NCBI GenBank assembly: GCA_030656435.1
Contig: JAUSOA010000131.1
Span: 1 to 7,022 of the forward strand
Direction: 5' to 3'
DNA length: 7,022 nucleotides
From: Acholeplasmataceae bacterium
Lineage (GTDB): Bacteria; Bacillota_I; Bacilli_A; Acholeplasmatales; Acholeplasmataceae
The notes under the pieces were generated by a model. It was not told the DNA's origin. It searched no databases and saw only the letters and a program-made list of their open reading frames with translations. The position numbers and the translations under genes are program-made. Shown here piece after piece: positions 1 to 5,410 of the stretch (position 1 is the first letter of the stretch; each line of letters begins with the position of its first letter).

Positions 1-9
1 AGGGATATG

Positions 10-35
10 AAAAAAAGCGACTTTTTCATAGTCAC
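10..35 (-). terminator. Intrinsic terminator of the DUF1801 gene
   Basis: Read on the minus strand, GTGACT (35-30) pairs with AGTCGC (21-16) over six base pairs including one G-U, around a short A-rich loop, and is followed directly by seven Ts (16-10). It lies 30-55 bases past the stop of the minus-strand gene, where its terminator should be. A second small hairpin, TTGTTA/TAACAA at 40-55, precedes it but has no T run. Confidence 0.8.
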
Positions 36-64
36 TTATTTGTTATAAATAACAAGTCCTATAA

Positions 65-418
65 TTATGCTTTTTCAGCTCTTAAAATAACCTCATCACA
101 AATCCTTAATGCCTTACTCATGTATTCTTTTTTATCCAGTGGGAATAATATTGCGGATTTACCGAATTTCAAGCCCTTATTCTTTTCAGCCTTAATAATA
201 TCCACATAATCAAAATCTGTAGTGTATATAGAAAAGTGGTTTTTTCCGCCACCCATCATTAGAAAAATTTCTCTATTGACCTTTAAGACCGGTCTCCTGT
301 AAAAAAGAACCAGTTCATATTCTGAATGTTTCTCTCTTAAATGGTTTAGTACATGATCAAGCCATTCTTTACCTTGAATATCTAGTGCCTCTCTGTAATC
401 TTGAATAGTTTGTGTCAT
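65..418 (-). CDS. DUF1801 / YdhG-like domain protein
   Basis: A 117-residue soluble protein that fills a single DUF1801 (YdhG, frataxin-like fold) domain. Family-like features are an N-terminal helix pair (about 1-35), a short R-R-P-V-L-K stretch (41-46) where the family usually has W/G-x-P-x-Y-K, a strand with K-N-H-F-S-I-Y (59-65) matching the family K-x-H-x-x-x-Y block, and L-F-P-L-D (91-95) matching the usual F-P-L-D before the last helix. Some members have been described as iron-binding chaperones; no iron ligands can be assigned here, so the role is open. The ATG at 418 is chosen over an in-frame ATG at 436: GAGGTG sits seven bases ahead of 418, and the TATAAT at 439-444 lies only three bases from the upstream ATG, which would put that codon before the transcript start. 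It is monocistronic, with its own promoter and terminator, divergent from the operon. Confidence 0.85.
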   Translation of the reverse strand: MTQTIQDYREALDIQGKEWLDHVLNHLREKHSEYELVLFYRRPVLKVNREIFLMMGGGKNHFSIYTTDFDYVDIIKAEKNKGLKFGKSAILFPLDKKEYMSKALRICDEVILRAEKA

Positions 419-424
419 GTGAAT

Positions 425-430
425 CACCTC
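425..430 (-). promoter_or_regulatory. Ribosome binding site deciding the DUF1801 start
   Basis: On the minus strand GAGGTG is followed by six bases (ATTCAC) and then the ATG at 418. The alternative ATG at 436 lies upstream of this site and has no Shine-Dalgarno sequence of its own, so the six extra codons are not part of the gene. Confidence 0.85.
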
Positions 431-438
431 GTACATTC

Positions 439-444
439 ATTATA
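439..444 (-). promoter_or_regulatory. -10 box of the DUF1801 gene
   Basis: A perfect TATAAT on the minus strand. It predicts a transcript start near 430-433, giving a leader of about 15 bases to the ATG at 418. The -35 region near 462-468 is only AT-rich (TTAAAT/CTTAAA-like), so the promoter is probably weak or needs help. Confidence 0.65.
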
Positions 445-454
445 CCTTAAAAAC

Positions 455-509
455 ACGAAAAATTTAAGTTTCTACGTTGTTATTAGGCTGTATCTACGAT
501 AAATTTCGT
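455..509. repeat. Imperfect inverted repeat between the divergent promoters
   Basis: ACGAAAAATTTA at 455-466 and TAAATTTCGT at 500-509 are inverted copies (ten matching positions, with two extra As in the left arm). The left arm covers the -35 region of the minus-strand promoter. The right arm ends just before the -10 of the plus-strand promoter. The placement would suit an operator shared by both promoters, but AT-rich inverted repeats of this size also arise by chance. Confidence 0.35.
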
Positions 510-517
510 GCTATAAT
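509..517 (+). promoter_or_regulatory. Extended -10 promoter of the operon
   Basis: TGCTATAAT is a perfect extended -10 (TGn plus TATAAT). No good -35 is seen at the normal distance (TGTATC at 489-494 is the closest candidate), which is typical of extended -10 promoters. Initiation near 523-525 would give a leader of about 22 bases to the Nudix gene. It is the only convincing promoter ahead of the gene run 547-5810. Confidence 0.7.
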
Positions 518-546
518 GAGTTTAGTTAAGGATTGGTACCCAATAT

Positions 547-1023
547 ATGTATAATTACACATTAGGCTTTATCAAAAGAAAAGATGAAATACTCCTTGTT
601 AACCGTGAAAAAAAGCCTTGGAAAGGCTCATGGAATGGTGTCGGAGGTAAAATAAATAATCATGAAGAGATTCTAGTTTGTATCATTAGAGAAGTCGAAG
701 AAGAGACAGGAATTAAGGTTTTATCCACTCAAATTGAAGATAAGGGCTACTTAACCTGGAACTCCTTTGATGCCAATGGGAATGGATTGCATATTTTTTT
801 AATTCATCTTCCTGATGATTTCATCTACCCAACACCTATTTTAACGAATGAGGGTATATTAGATTGGAAAAAAATAGAATGGATTAACGACTTTGACAAC
901 TATGGAGTTGCTCATAACATTCCTTATTTCCTACCAACAGTATTAGAAGAAAGCGATAGATACCATTATCATTGTACATTTTCAGAGCGTGCTCTAATCT
1001 CTGTAACGAAGGAGAAAATTTAA
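547..1023 (+). CDS. Nudix hydrolase, YvcI/MutT-like (putative 8-oxo-dGTP diphosphatase)
   Basis: A 158-residue Nudix protein. The full Nudix box is present at residues 34-56: G34, five residues, E40, seven residues, then R48-E49-V50-x-E52-E53-x-G55-I56, so all Mg2+-binding glutamates are intact. It is preceded by the usual substrate-side loop with W29-N-G-V-G-G-K. The family cleaves nucleoside diphosphates linked to another moiety. The overall length, the short N-terminal strand and the C-terminal tail with H-C-T-F followed by E-R-A-L resemble Bacillus YvcI-type proteins, often annotated as 8-oxo-dGTP diphosphatases; the true substrate cannot be read from sequence. It is the first gene of the operon. 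AAGGA at 528-532 is 14 bases from the ATG, longer than ideal, and no better in-frame start exists. Its last codons supply the AAGGAG for the next gene. Confidence 0.93.
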   Translation: MYNYTLGFIKRKDEILLVNREKKPWKGSWNGVGGKINNHEEILVCIIREVEEETGIKVLSTQIEDKGYLTWNSFDANGNGLHIFLIHLPDDFIYPTPILTNEGILDWKKIEWINDFDNYGVAHNIPYFLPTVLEESDRYHYHCTFSERALISVTKEKI

Positions 1024-1494
1024 ATGCCAACAGAAATCATTTTAATAATTATTCTTTCTTTAGTGATACTTGGAATCGTTGGATTCGCAAGTATGCATCA
1101 AAAAAAGAAAAGCGAAGAAATCAAACAAAACTCGATTGAACTCCTAAAGTCATATGGAGAGTTTTCCCACGAGCACAAGAAAAACCTATTCAAAATCAAT
1201 GGAAAAACCTATCAAGTCCTGTTTTTTTATGTAGCTACCAACGCTGATTTAACCATCAATAGTAGATCGATTTGGGAAATTAGAGATGGGACAAAACCAA
1301 ATCTTGTTGATCAAACTCATTTTTTAAAAAGTGAATATCCCAAAATTGTTATCGTTTACCCAACGACTGTTAAAATTAAAAGATATTTAAATGAAAATGA
1401 GCTTGAATTCGTCAGCTATAATAAATTCTTTTATGAGATGTATGTCGTTAGACACTTTGAATTGATTGAATTATTAAAAGAGGATGTTTTATGA
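1024..1494 (+). CDS. Membrane-anchored protein of unknown function
   Basis: 156 residues, not recognised. Residues 4-22 form one hydrophobic membrane segment followed by a K-rich stretch (27-34), so by the positive-inside rule the remaining ~120 residues should face the cytoplasm. That part looks like one compact mixed alpha/beta domain: a helix (about 32-43), a strand pair (I58-N-G-K, Y63-Q-V-L-F-F-Y), a conserved-looking T77-I-N-S-R-S-I-W-E-I block, a very hydrophobic strand (K107-I-V-I-V-Y-P) and a C-terminal helix. The strand order is reminiscent of restriction-endonuclease-like folds, but no clear PD-(D/E)xK triad can be pointed to. The start directly follows the Nudix stop (TAA then ATG), with AAGGAG at 1009-1014 nine bases ahead. 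It overlaps the phosphoesterase gene by ATGA, so co-translation is likely. Confidence 0.85.
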   Translation: MPTEIILIIILSLVILGIVGFASMHQKKKSEEIKQNSIELLKSYGEFSHEHKKNLFKINGKTYQVLFFYVATNADLTINSRSIWEIRDGTKPNLVDQTHFLKSEYPKIVIVYPTTVKIKRYLNENELEFVSYNKFFYEMYVVRHFELIELLKEDVL

Positions 1495-2435
1495 AGAAGT
1501 TTTTATTAACCTTCTTACTGCTTTTGTCCTTTTTTATATTATCTGCCTGTACACCCTATCAAATTGAGTATACAGATAATACTCCCTTCACTTTAGAAAT
1601 CAAAGGAGAAACTTTAAAAATCCTTCAGGTCACAGATTTACATCTTGCATATGGAATTGATCACCGAGACCGAAAAACTTTTGATTTAATCAAAAACTTA
1701 GCGAATTCTGATGATTATGATTTAATTGTGATCACAGGAGATTTAACCATGTCTCCATCAGCACCAAGACTTTTTAGAAAACTCATTTCTCATATGGAAT
1801 CTCTGGAAATTCCTTGGACATTTGTTTTTGGAAATCACGAAACAGATTTTCATACTTATGAGGATTTTATTTCTTCAATCCCTGAAACTGAATACTTAAT
1901 CTTTAAAGTAGGACCTGAAATCGAAGATGGTGGATATGGGAATTTTAAAATTGAATTTACTAAGAATAATATTCCCTTCTATAATGCATACTTTCTAGAC
2001 TCTAAGGCTGAAAGAACTACATACACCGAAGAAGAGGGAGAATATGATTATCTATCCTATGCTCAAGTCGAGTGGTATGAAAATCAAGTTCAGCATGATT
2101 TAGTCGATTCACTCGTTTTCATGCACATCCCTTTAAGACAATTTATTGATCCTGAAAATTATGTAGGAATATTTAGGGAAGATAAGGTTTATGCTCAGGG
2201 TGTCGATACAGGATTTTTTGATGCTATGGTCACTCATGGTAAATCAAAGGCAGTTTTTGTTGGACATGACCATTTAAACGATTTTTATTTAATGATGGAT
2301 CAAATCATGCTTGCCTATGGCAGAGCGACAGGCTATAATGGATACGGTAACCTTGAAAAGGGTGGAAGACATATCGAGATTTTAGCAAATAATGAGTTAT
2401 ATACCTATATAATCTTAGGAAGCGAGGTGTCATGA
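1491..2435 (+). CDS. Metallophosphoesterase lipoprotein (Dcr2/PAP29-like calcineurin-fold)
   Basis: 314 residues. An N-terminal signal peptide ends in the lipobox L-S-A-C with Cys20 as the lipid site, so the enzyme should sit on the outer face of the cytoplasmic membrane. All metallophosphoesterase blocks are present in order: D49-L-H51, G83-D84, G114-N-H116-E, H212-I-P-L and G258-H259-D-H261, which bind the dinuclear metal centre. The G-G-Y-G-N block (147-151), the Y-x-x-Q-V-x-W block (190-195), the D-T-G-F-F-D-A segment and the C-terminal G-Y-N-G-Y-G with G-G-R-H are characteristic of the Dcr2/PAP29-type branch of the calcineurin-like superfamily rather than of cAMP phosphodiesterases. The substrate is unknown; an extracellular phosphomonoester or diester is inferred. 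The start is ATGA-coupled to the preceding gene, with GAGGATG just upstream at 1481-1487. It is complete, with no missing catalytic residue seen. Confidence 0.93.
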   Translation: MKKFLLTFLLLLSFFILSACTPYQIEYTDNTPFTLEIKGETLKILQVTDLHLAYGIDHRDRKTFDLIKNLANSDDYDLIVITGDLTMSPSAPRLFRKLISHMESLEIPWTFVFGNHETDFHTYEDFISSIPETEYLIFKVGPEIEDGGYGNFKIEFTKNNIPFYNAYFLDSKAERTTYTEEEGEYDYLSYAQVEWYENQVQHDLVDSLVFMHIPLRQFIDPENYVGIFREDKVYAQGVDTGFFDAMVTHGKSKAVFVGHDHLNDFYLMMDQIMLAYGRATGYNGYGNLEKGGRHIEILANNELYTYIILGSEVS

Positions 2436-2581
2436 TGAAACCAAAAGATAGACTTTTAGTCTTTTTATCCTCATACTTTTGGGCTATTTTAGGACTCTTT
2501 CTAACTGGATCATTCCTATTTTTCATCATTCCAGTATACGCCTTCCTTTATTTACTCTTTGGAGGTGAAAAGCGTGCTTGA
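2435..2581 (+). CDS. Small hydrophobic membrane protein (48 aa)
   Basis: A 48-codon reading frame with two hydrophobic stretches (about 8-24 and 26-43) joined by a T-G-S turn, charged ends (M-K-P-K-D-R and G-G-E-K-R-A) and TGA stop at 2579-2581. This is the pattern of a short hairpin membrane protein or a single long span. GAGGTG at 2424-2429 is five bases from ATG 2435 and only two from the alternative ATG 2432, so 2435 is preferred; either start overlaps the phosphoesterase stop. It fills the otherwise empty 138 bases between two tightly packed genes, and it carries the GGAGGTG of the next gene inside its own end. No family is recognised. It is real by context, spacing and hydrophobic design, not by homology. 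Confidence 0.75.
   Translation: MKPKDRLLVFLSSYFWAILGLFLTGSFLFFIIPVYAFLYLLFGGEKRA
2561..2567 (+). promoter_or_regulatory. Strong ribosome binding site deciding a GTG start
   Basis: GGAGGTG lies inside the end of the 48-residue gene and eight bases (from the end of GGAGG) before GTG 2574. It makes GTG 2574 the start of the next membrane protein rather than the in-frame TTG at 2559, which would overlap this site. Confidence 0.8.
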
Positions 2582-2864
2582 GCTATTAATTTATATCTTT
2601 ATTAACGCTTTTTGGATATCTTTAATTGGTGGAACACTGACTCTTTTTACCATGAGACTCATCGCTGTTTTATCAGGCAAATTAGAAAGAAATAAAGCAT
2701 TGTTTGTATTATTTTTTCCATGTTCTATTGGATACTTACTCACCTTTTCAATGGAATCTAGATTTAAGACTTGGTACCGTATTTTAATGATTTTGTTCTT
2801 TATCATTACACTCGTCGGCAGTTTATTTATATTATATATGCACCTGGAGTTGGACTTTATATGA
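2574..2864 (+). CDS. Small multi-pass membrane protein (96 aa)
   Basis: 96 residues from GTG, made almost entirely of membrane segments: about 4-33 (long enough for a kinked span), 41-59 and 67-90, joined by short basic loops (G-K-L-E-R-N-K at 35-41 and R-F-K-T-W-Y-R at 63-69). The basic loops suggest which ends face inward, but the topology is not certain. No domain family or catalytic motif is recognised. The first eight bases overlap the 48-residue gene and its TGA overlaps the thioesterase ATG (ATGA). The pair of small membrane proteins could form a hetero-oligomer since they are co-translated; that is inference from arrangement only. Confidence 0.8.
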   Translation: MLELLIYIFINAFWISLIGGTLTLFTMRLIAVLSGKLERNKALFVLFFPCSIGYLLTFSMESRFKTWYRILMILFFIITLVGSLFILYMHLELDFI

Positions 2865-3373
2865 TCTACAAGGTAACTAGAAAACAAAATAATTCAGATA
2901 TGTGCTTTGTCTGTGGAATGAATAATGATGCAGGATTGCACACACTTTTTTACGAGCTTGAAGATAATACCATGCTAGGAGTATTTAAGGGCTCTGATAT
3001 TCATCAAAGCTATCCATCTAGAATGCATGGTGGTATTATTACTGCATTACTAGATGAAACCATTGGTCGTGCAATCCAAATGACGGATATGACTGTATGG
3101 GGAGTTACAGTGGATTTAAATATCCGCTTCTTAAAGCCTGTTCCACTTGATCAAGAGCTGAAGGCTGTCGGAAAAATCACTTCAAACAGAAGAATGATTT
3201 TTGAGGGAGAAGGATATCTTTGTGATGAAAATAACGAGATACTCGCAACCTGCACCGGAAAATATATGAAACAATCAGTTGAAAAAATTGTCAACGGTGA
3301 TAACTTTATAGAGGAGAAATGGATCTATGTCGAGGATGATCAACCTCCACTTAGCTTCGACCTACCAAAATGA
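2861..3373 (+). CDS. PaaI-type hotdog-fold thioesterase
   Basis: 170 residues with the hallmarks of PaaI/HGG thioesterases, which hydrolyse acyl-CoA thioesters in the cytoplasm. An N-terminal C15-x-x-C18-G-M-N-N-x-x-G-L-H block is typical of the C-F-V-C-G subgroup. H56-G57-G58 followed by D65-E66 at the start of the central hotdog helix supplies the usual catalytic acidic residue and backbone site. Two further strands (V-D-L-N-I-R-F-L-K-P-V and the R-M-I-F-E-G-E-G strand) complete the fold. About 30 extra residues after the core end in an acidic/proline tail. The paired cysteines may bind metal, but a full four-ligand site is not visible. ATG 2861 is chosen because it is ATGA-coupled to the membrane protein with GGAG at 2846-2849. 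An open extension to 2771 exists but overlaps the membrane gene entirely. The acyl substrate is unknown. Confidence 0.9.
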   Translation: MIYKVTRKQNNSDMCFVCGMNNDAGLHTLFYELEDNTMLGVFKGSDIHQSYPSRMHGGIITALLDETIGRAIQMTDMTVWGVTVDLNIRFLKPVPLDQELKAVGKITSNRRMIFEGEGYLCDENNEILATCTGKYMKQSVEKIVNGDNFIEEKWIYVEDDQPPLSFDLPK

Positions 3374-4911
3374 GCATTTTAGAAGTAGAAAACATAGCTT
3401 TTAGCTACAGTGGTGAAATCCTTTATCAAAAAGCCTCAATGCGTCTTTTTGAAGGGGAACATGCAGTTCTAGTTGGACCCAATGGAACTGGCAAGTCTAC
3501 ACTATTGAAGCTACTTGAAAAAACATTAACCCCAGACCAGGGGTTCATCAATTGGGTTCCAAATAAAAAAATTGGATATCTAGATCAATATGCAAACATC
3601 AATCCTAACCTTTTGGTTAAGACATATTTATATGATGTCTTTTTACCTCTATTCGAAAAAGAAAGAGAAATGGAAAGACTTTATGAAAGTGTAGTTACCT
3701 CTTCACCGAAGGACCATGACCGCCTATTAAACTGGGCATCTGCCCTAGGGGATCAGCTCCTACAATCTGATTTTTATTCAATTAAGTCAAAGGTAGGAAA
3801 CATAATCCATGGATTAGGTTTAACCATGGATATTTTAGAAGAACCGATAAAGCATTTATCTGGTGGTATGCGCGCTAAAATCATTCTCGGTAAGTTGCTG
3901 CTTGGAGATTCTGATGTCCTTTTGCTCGATGAGCCAACAAACTTTTTAGATGTAAGACATATCGAATGGCTTTCTAAATTCTTAGTTAATTATCCAAAAG
4001 CCTATATTGTTGTATCTCACCACGAGGAATTTCTGATGGAAATAGCGAATACTGTCTTTGCATTAGAAAATGGAAATATCACTAGATACAAGGGTGATTA
4101 CACGTATTACTTAAAGGAAAGAGAATTAAGAATGGGTCAAATGGAGAAAGCCTTTGTTTCTCAACAAAAGTTTATTCAAAAGACTGAGGATTTCATTCAA
4201 AGAAATATCGTTAGAGCATCGACAACCAAGAGAGCACAAAGTCGCAGAAAAATGCTAGAAAAAATCGAGAGAGTTGTCGCCCCAAAGCATGATAAGACCT
4301 ATCATTTCCAATTTCCCTTTGCTTCAGCAACCGGGAAAGACGTGTTAACCACTATAGACCTAGAAATAGGCTATCAGGAGCCTTTGTTAGAGGCATTGAA
4401 CATTGCAATCCTTAAGGAAGAAAAAGTCGCTATAACAGGAAAAAACGGGATTGGTAAATCGACATTCTTAAAAACTATTTTAGGAATCATTCCTAAGCTT
4501 GGTGGAGAATATAAATGGATTGATACAGCAAAAATTGCATACTTCGAACAGGATTCTGTTTTTGATGAAGGATTAACTCCATTTCAGGTTGTTCATATCA
4601 AATATCCACACTTCACTAAAAAGGAAGTGATGTCACTACTTGGAAACCATGGAATCGATTATGAGATGGCTACCCGTGATATCAATACGCTTTCAGGGGG
4701 AGAACAAACCAAAGTTAGACTCGCACTTTTAAGACACCAAAAAGGAAATGTATTAATTTTTGACGAACCAACCAATCACCTAGATGTGAATGCAAAGGAA
4801 GCGCTTAAAGAAGCGATGATTAAATACCAAGGCACTTTAATATTGGTATCGCATGAAAAGGAATTTTATTCGGATATCTGTGACTATGAAATTACTTTAT
4901 TTGTCACATAG
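3370..4911 (+). CDS. ABC-F family ATPase (ribosome-associated translation factor)
   Basis: 513 residues with two fused ABC domains and no membrane segments, the ABC-F layout. Domain 1 has Walker A G36-x(4)-G-K42-S-T, signature L163-S-G-G-M, Walker B ending D187-E188-P-T-N and switch His217. Domain 2 has Walker A G357-x(4)-G-K363-S-T, signature L441-S-G-G-E, Walker B D465-E466-P-T-N-H-L-D and switch His495. Both catalytic glutamates are intact. The linker (about 250-310) is strongly basic and helical, with R-N-I-V-R-A-S-T-T-K-R-A-Q-S-R-R-K, corresponding to the P-site-tRNA-interaction region. ABC-F proteins bind the ribosomal E site and either resolve stalls or protect against antibiotics. The linker is ordinary in length and there is no C-terminal extension, so a housekeeping or regulatory role is as likely as resistance. 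The start overlaps the thioesterase stop (ATGA). The last codons and stop form one arm-pair of a dyad and are partly repeated at 5360-5404. Confidence 0.94.
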   Translation: MSILEVENIAFSYSGEILYQKASMRLFEGEHAVLVGPNGTGKSTLLKLLEKTLTPDQGFINWVPNKKIGYLDQYANINPNLLVKTYLYDVFLPLFEKEREMERLYESVVTSSPKDHDRLLNWASALGDQLLQSDFYSIKSKVGNIIHGLGLTMDILEEPIKHLSGGMRAKIILGKLLLGDSDVLLLDEPTNFLDVRHIEWLSKFLVNYPKAYIVVSHHEEFLMEIANTVFALENGNITRYKGDYTYYLKERELRMGQMEKAFVSQQKFIQKTEDFIQRNIVRASTTKRAQSRRKMLEKIERVVAPKHDKTYHFQFPFASATGKDVLTTIDLEIGYQEPLLEALNIAILKEEKVAITGKNGIGKSTFLKTILGIIPKLGGEYKWIDTAKIAYFEQDSVFDEGLTPFQVVHIKYPHFTKKEVMSLLGNHGIDYEMATRDINTLSGGEQTKVRLALLRHQKGNVLIFDEPTNHLDVNAKEALKEAMIKYQGTLILVSHEKEFYSDICDYEITLFVT

Positions 4912-4917
4912 GATAAA
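4870..4917 (+). repeat. ABC-F gene tail: parent copy of a duplicated segment
   Basis: This stretch holds the last 13 codons and stop of the ABC-F gene plus six following bases. Aligned codon by codon with 5360-5404 it gives 32 identical bases of 45 with one 3-base gap, densest in TCGGATATCTGTGACTATG (4870-4888) and TTTGTCACATA (4900-4910). Both copies are followed at a similar distance (22 and 24 bases after TTGTCACATA) by paralogous lipoprotein genes. Confidence 0.65.
4879..4908 (+). other. TGTGAC/GTCACA dyad at the ABC-F stop codon
   Basis: TGTGAC at 4879-4884 and GTCACA at 4903-4908 are perfect inverted repeats separated by 18 bases, with an outer T-A pair beyond one mismatch. The second arm overlaps the last ABC-F codons, and the dyad ends 23 bases before the next start codon. 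It could fold as an RNA hairpin. There is no T run, so it is not an intrinsic terminator. The 18-base spacing rules out a CRP-type TGTGA-N6-TCACA site. Confidence 0.45.
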
Positions 4918-4931
4918 GATGGGGGATTAGA

Positions 4932-5339
4932 GTGAAAAAACTTTTGTTGCTTGTTGGGATAATTTTAACTTCATTAATGTTGTTGAGTTGCTCTGGATCT
5001 AAGTTTTACACCTATGAAAAGGGGTTGTATGAACTCTATTTTATGGCAGGAAGCTTTAGGTCTTCAGACTTTCAGTATTTTACGATTGAACTTTTTGAGA
5101 ATGGGAAAGTCATTATCAAAATTAAAGGCAAATATGCGATGTATCAGGATGAATTTAAAGCAACTGGTAGATTTTCAATCGAAGATGAAAAAATCACTGT
5201 CACTGTAAAAATTGATGGAGAAGAATTCATTGAAGTTTATGATTATAAGAATGGAGAAATCCATATGTGGAATGTCAAAGATCCAGAAAATAATCTTACA
5301 TTTTCAGCTAAATTTAGAAGATATCCATTGACAACTTAA
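4932..5339 (+). CDS. Small lipoprotein, paralogue A
   Basis: 135 residues from GTG. A lipoprotein signal peptide (M-K-K-L-L-L-L-V... with lipobox L-L-S-C, Cys20) is followed by a ~110-residue strand-rich domain of unknown family. Landmarks are Y33-E-L-Y, F47-Q-Y-F-T-I-E-L-F, N107-G-E-I-H-M and F124-S-A-K-F. Alternating charged and hydrophobic residues suggest a small beta-barrel or lipocalin-like sandwich exposed on the outer membrane face, but this is only inference. GGGGGATT at 4921-4928 serves as the ribosome site. It starts 20 bases after the ABC-F stop without a visible promoter or terminator between, so it should be the operon's penultimate gene. It is clearly homologous to the next gene, including 17 identical bases at 5251-5267 and 5731-5747. 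Confidence 0.88.
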   Translation: MKKLLLLVGIILTSLMLLSCSGSKFYTYEKGLYELYFMAGSFRSSDFQYFTIELFENGKVIIKIKGKYAMYQDEFKATGRFSIEDEKITVTVKIDGEEFIEVYDYKNGEIHMWNVKDPENNLTFSAKFRRYPLTT

Positions 5340-5359
5340 AAAGTTTTAAATAACATTTA

Positions 5360-5404
5360 TCGAATATTTGTGGCAATGGTGATGATTTTGTCACATAAAA
5401 TAAA
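5360..5404 (+). repeat. Degenerate copy of the ABC-F gene tail
   Basis: In the matching frame this segment reads S-N-I-C-G-N-G-D-D-F-V-T-stop, against S-D-I-C-D-Y-E-I-T-L-F-V-T-stop at the true ABC-F end. It has 32 of 45 identical bases with one codon missing, and it sits in the same place relative to a paralogous lipoprotein gene. It is not expressed as protein: an in-frame TAA at 5351-5353 lies just before it. It is best read as a relic left when the ABC-F tail and first lipoprotein gene were duplicated together. Confidence 0.6.
5369..5395 (+). other. Second copy of the TGTGRC/GTCACA hairpin
   Basis: TGTGGCAA (5369-5376) pairs with TTGTCACA (5388-5395) over eight base pairs with one G-U, around an 11-base loop. 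Compared with 4879-4908, the stem is two pairs longer, the loop shorter, and the A-to-G change keeps pairing through G-U. It ends 25 bases before the lipoprotein B start and has no T run. It may act as leader structure for that gene or be a by-product of the duplication. Confidence 0.5.
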
Positions 5405-5410
5405 AAGAAA

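Noticed and set aside
2305..2529. Minus-strand frame of 74 codons opposite the phosphoesterase end and the 48-residue gene
   Set aside because: No ribosome site or promoter, composition unlike a real protein, and both plus-strand genes beneath it are well supported.
2771..2860. Open upstream extension of the thioesterase frame with its own ATG at 2771
   Set aside because: It lies wholly inside the 96-residue membrane gene, encodes aromatic-rich sequence unlike any thioesterase N-terminus, and ATG 2861 has ATGA coupling and a ribosome site.
2591..2887. Minus-strand frame of 98 codons opposite the 96-residue membrane gene
   Set aside because: It is the mirror of a hydrophobic gene; there is no start signal, and the plus-strand gene has strong signals at both ends.
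4879..4908. CRP-like TGTGA...TCACA operator
   Set aside because: The spacing between half-sites is far from the six bases CRP needs, and the site lies inside a coding end.
3370..4911. ABC-F protein called as an antibiotic-resistance gene
   Set aside because: The linker is of ordinary length and no resistance-type features or attenuator leader are seen; co-expression with unrelated genes favours a general role.
4901..4929. TTGTCA (4901-4906, and again at 5388-5393) as the -35 of separate lipoprotein promoters
   Set aside because: No acceptable -10 lies 16-18 bases downstream in either copy. The TATAAT at 5417-5422 overlaps the start codon. The repeat is better explained as duplicated ABC-F tail and dyad arm.
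5014..5208. Plus-strand frame of 64 codons inside lipoprotein A
   Set aside because: Out-of-frame shadow of a gene whose frame is confirmed by its paralogue.
5333..5345. AACTT/AAGTT hairpin just after lipoprotein A as a terminator
   Set aside because: The stem is only five AT-rich pairs and no real T run follows, so read-through to lipoprotein B is expected.
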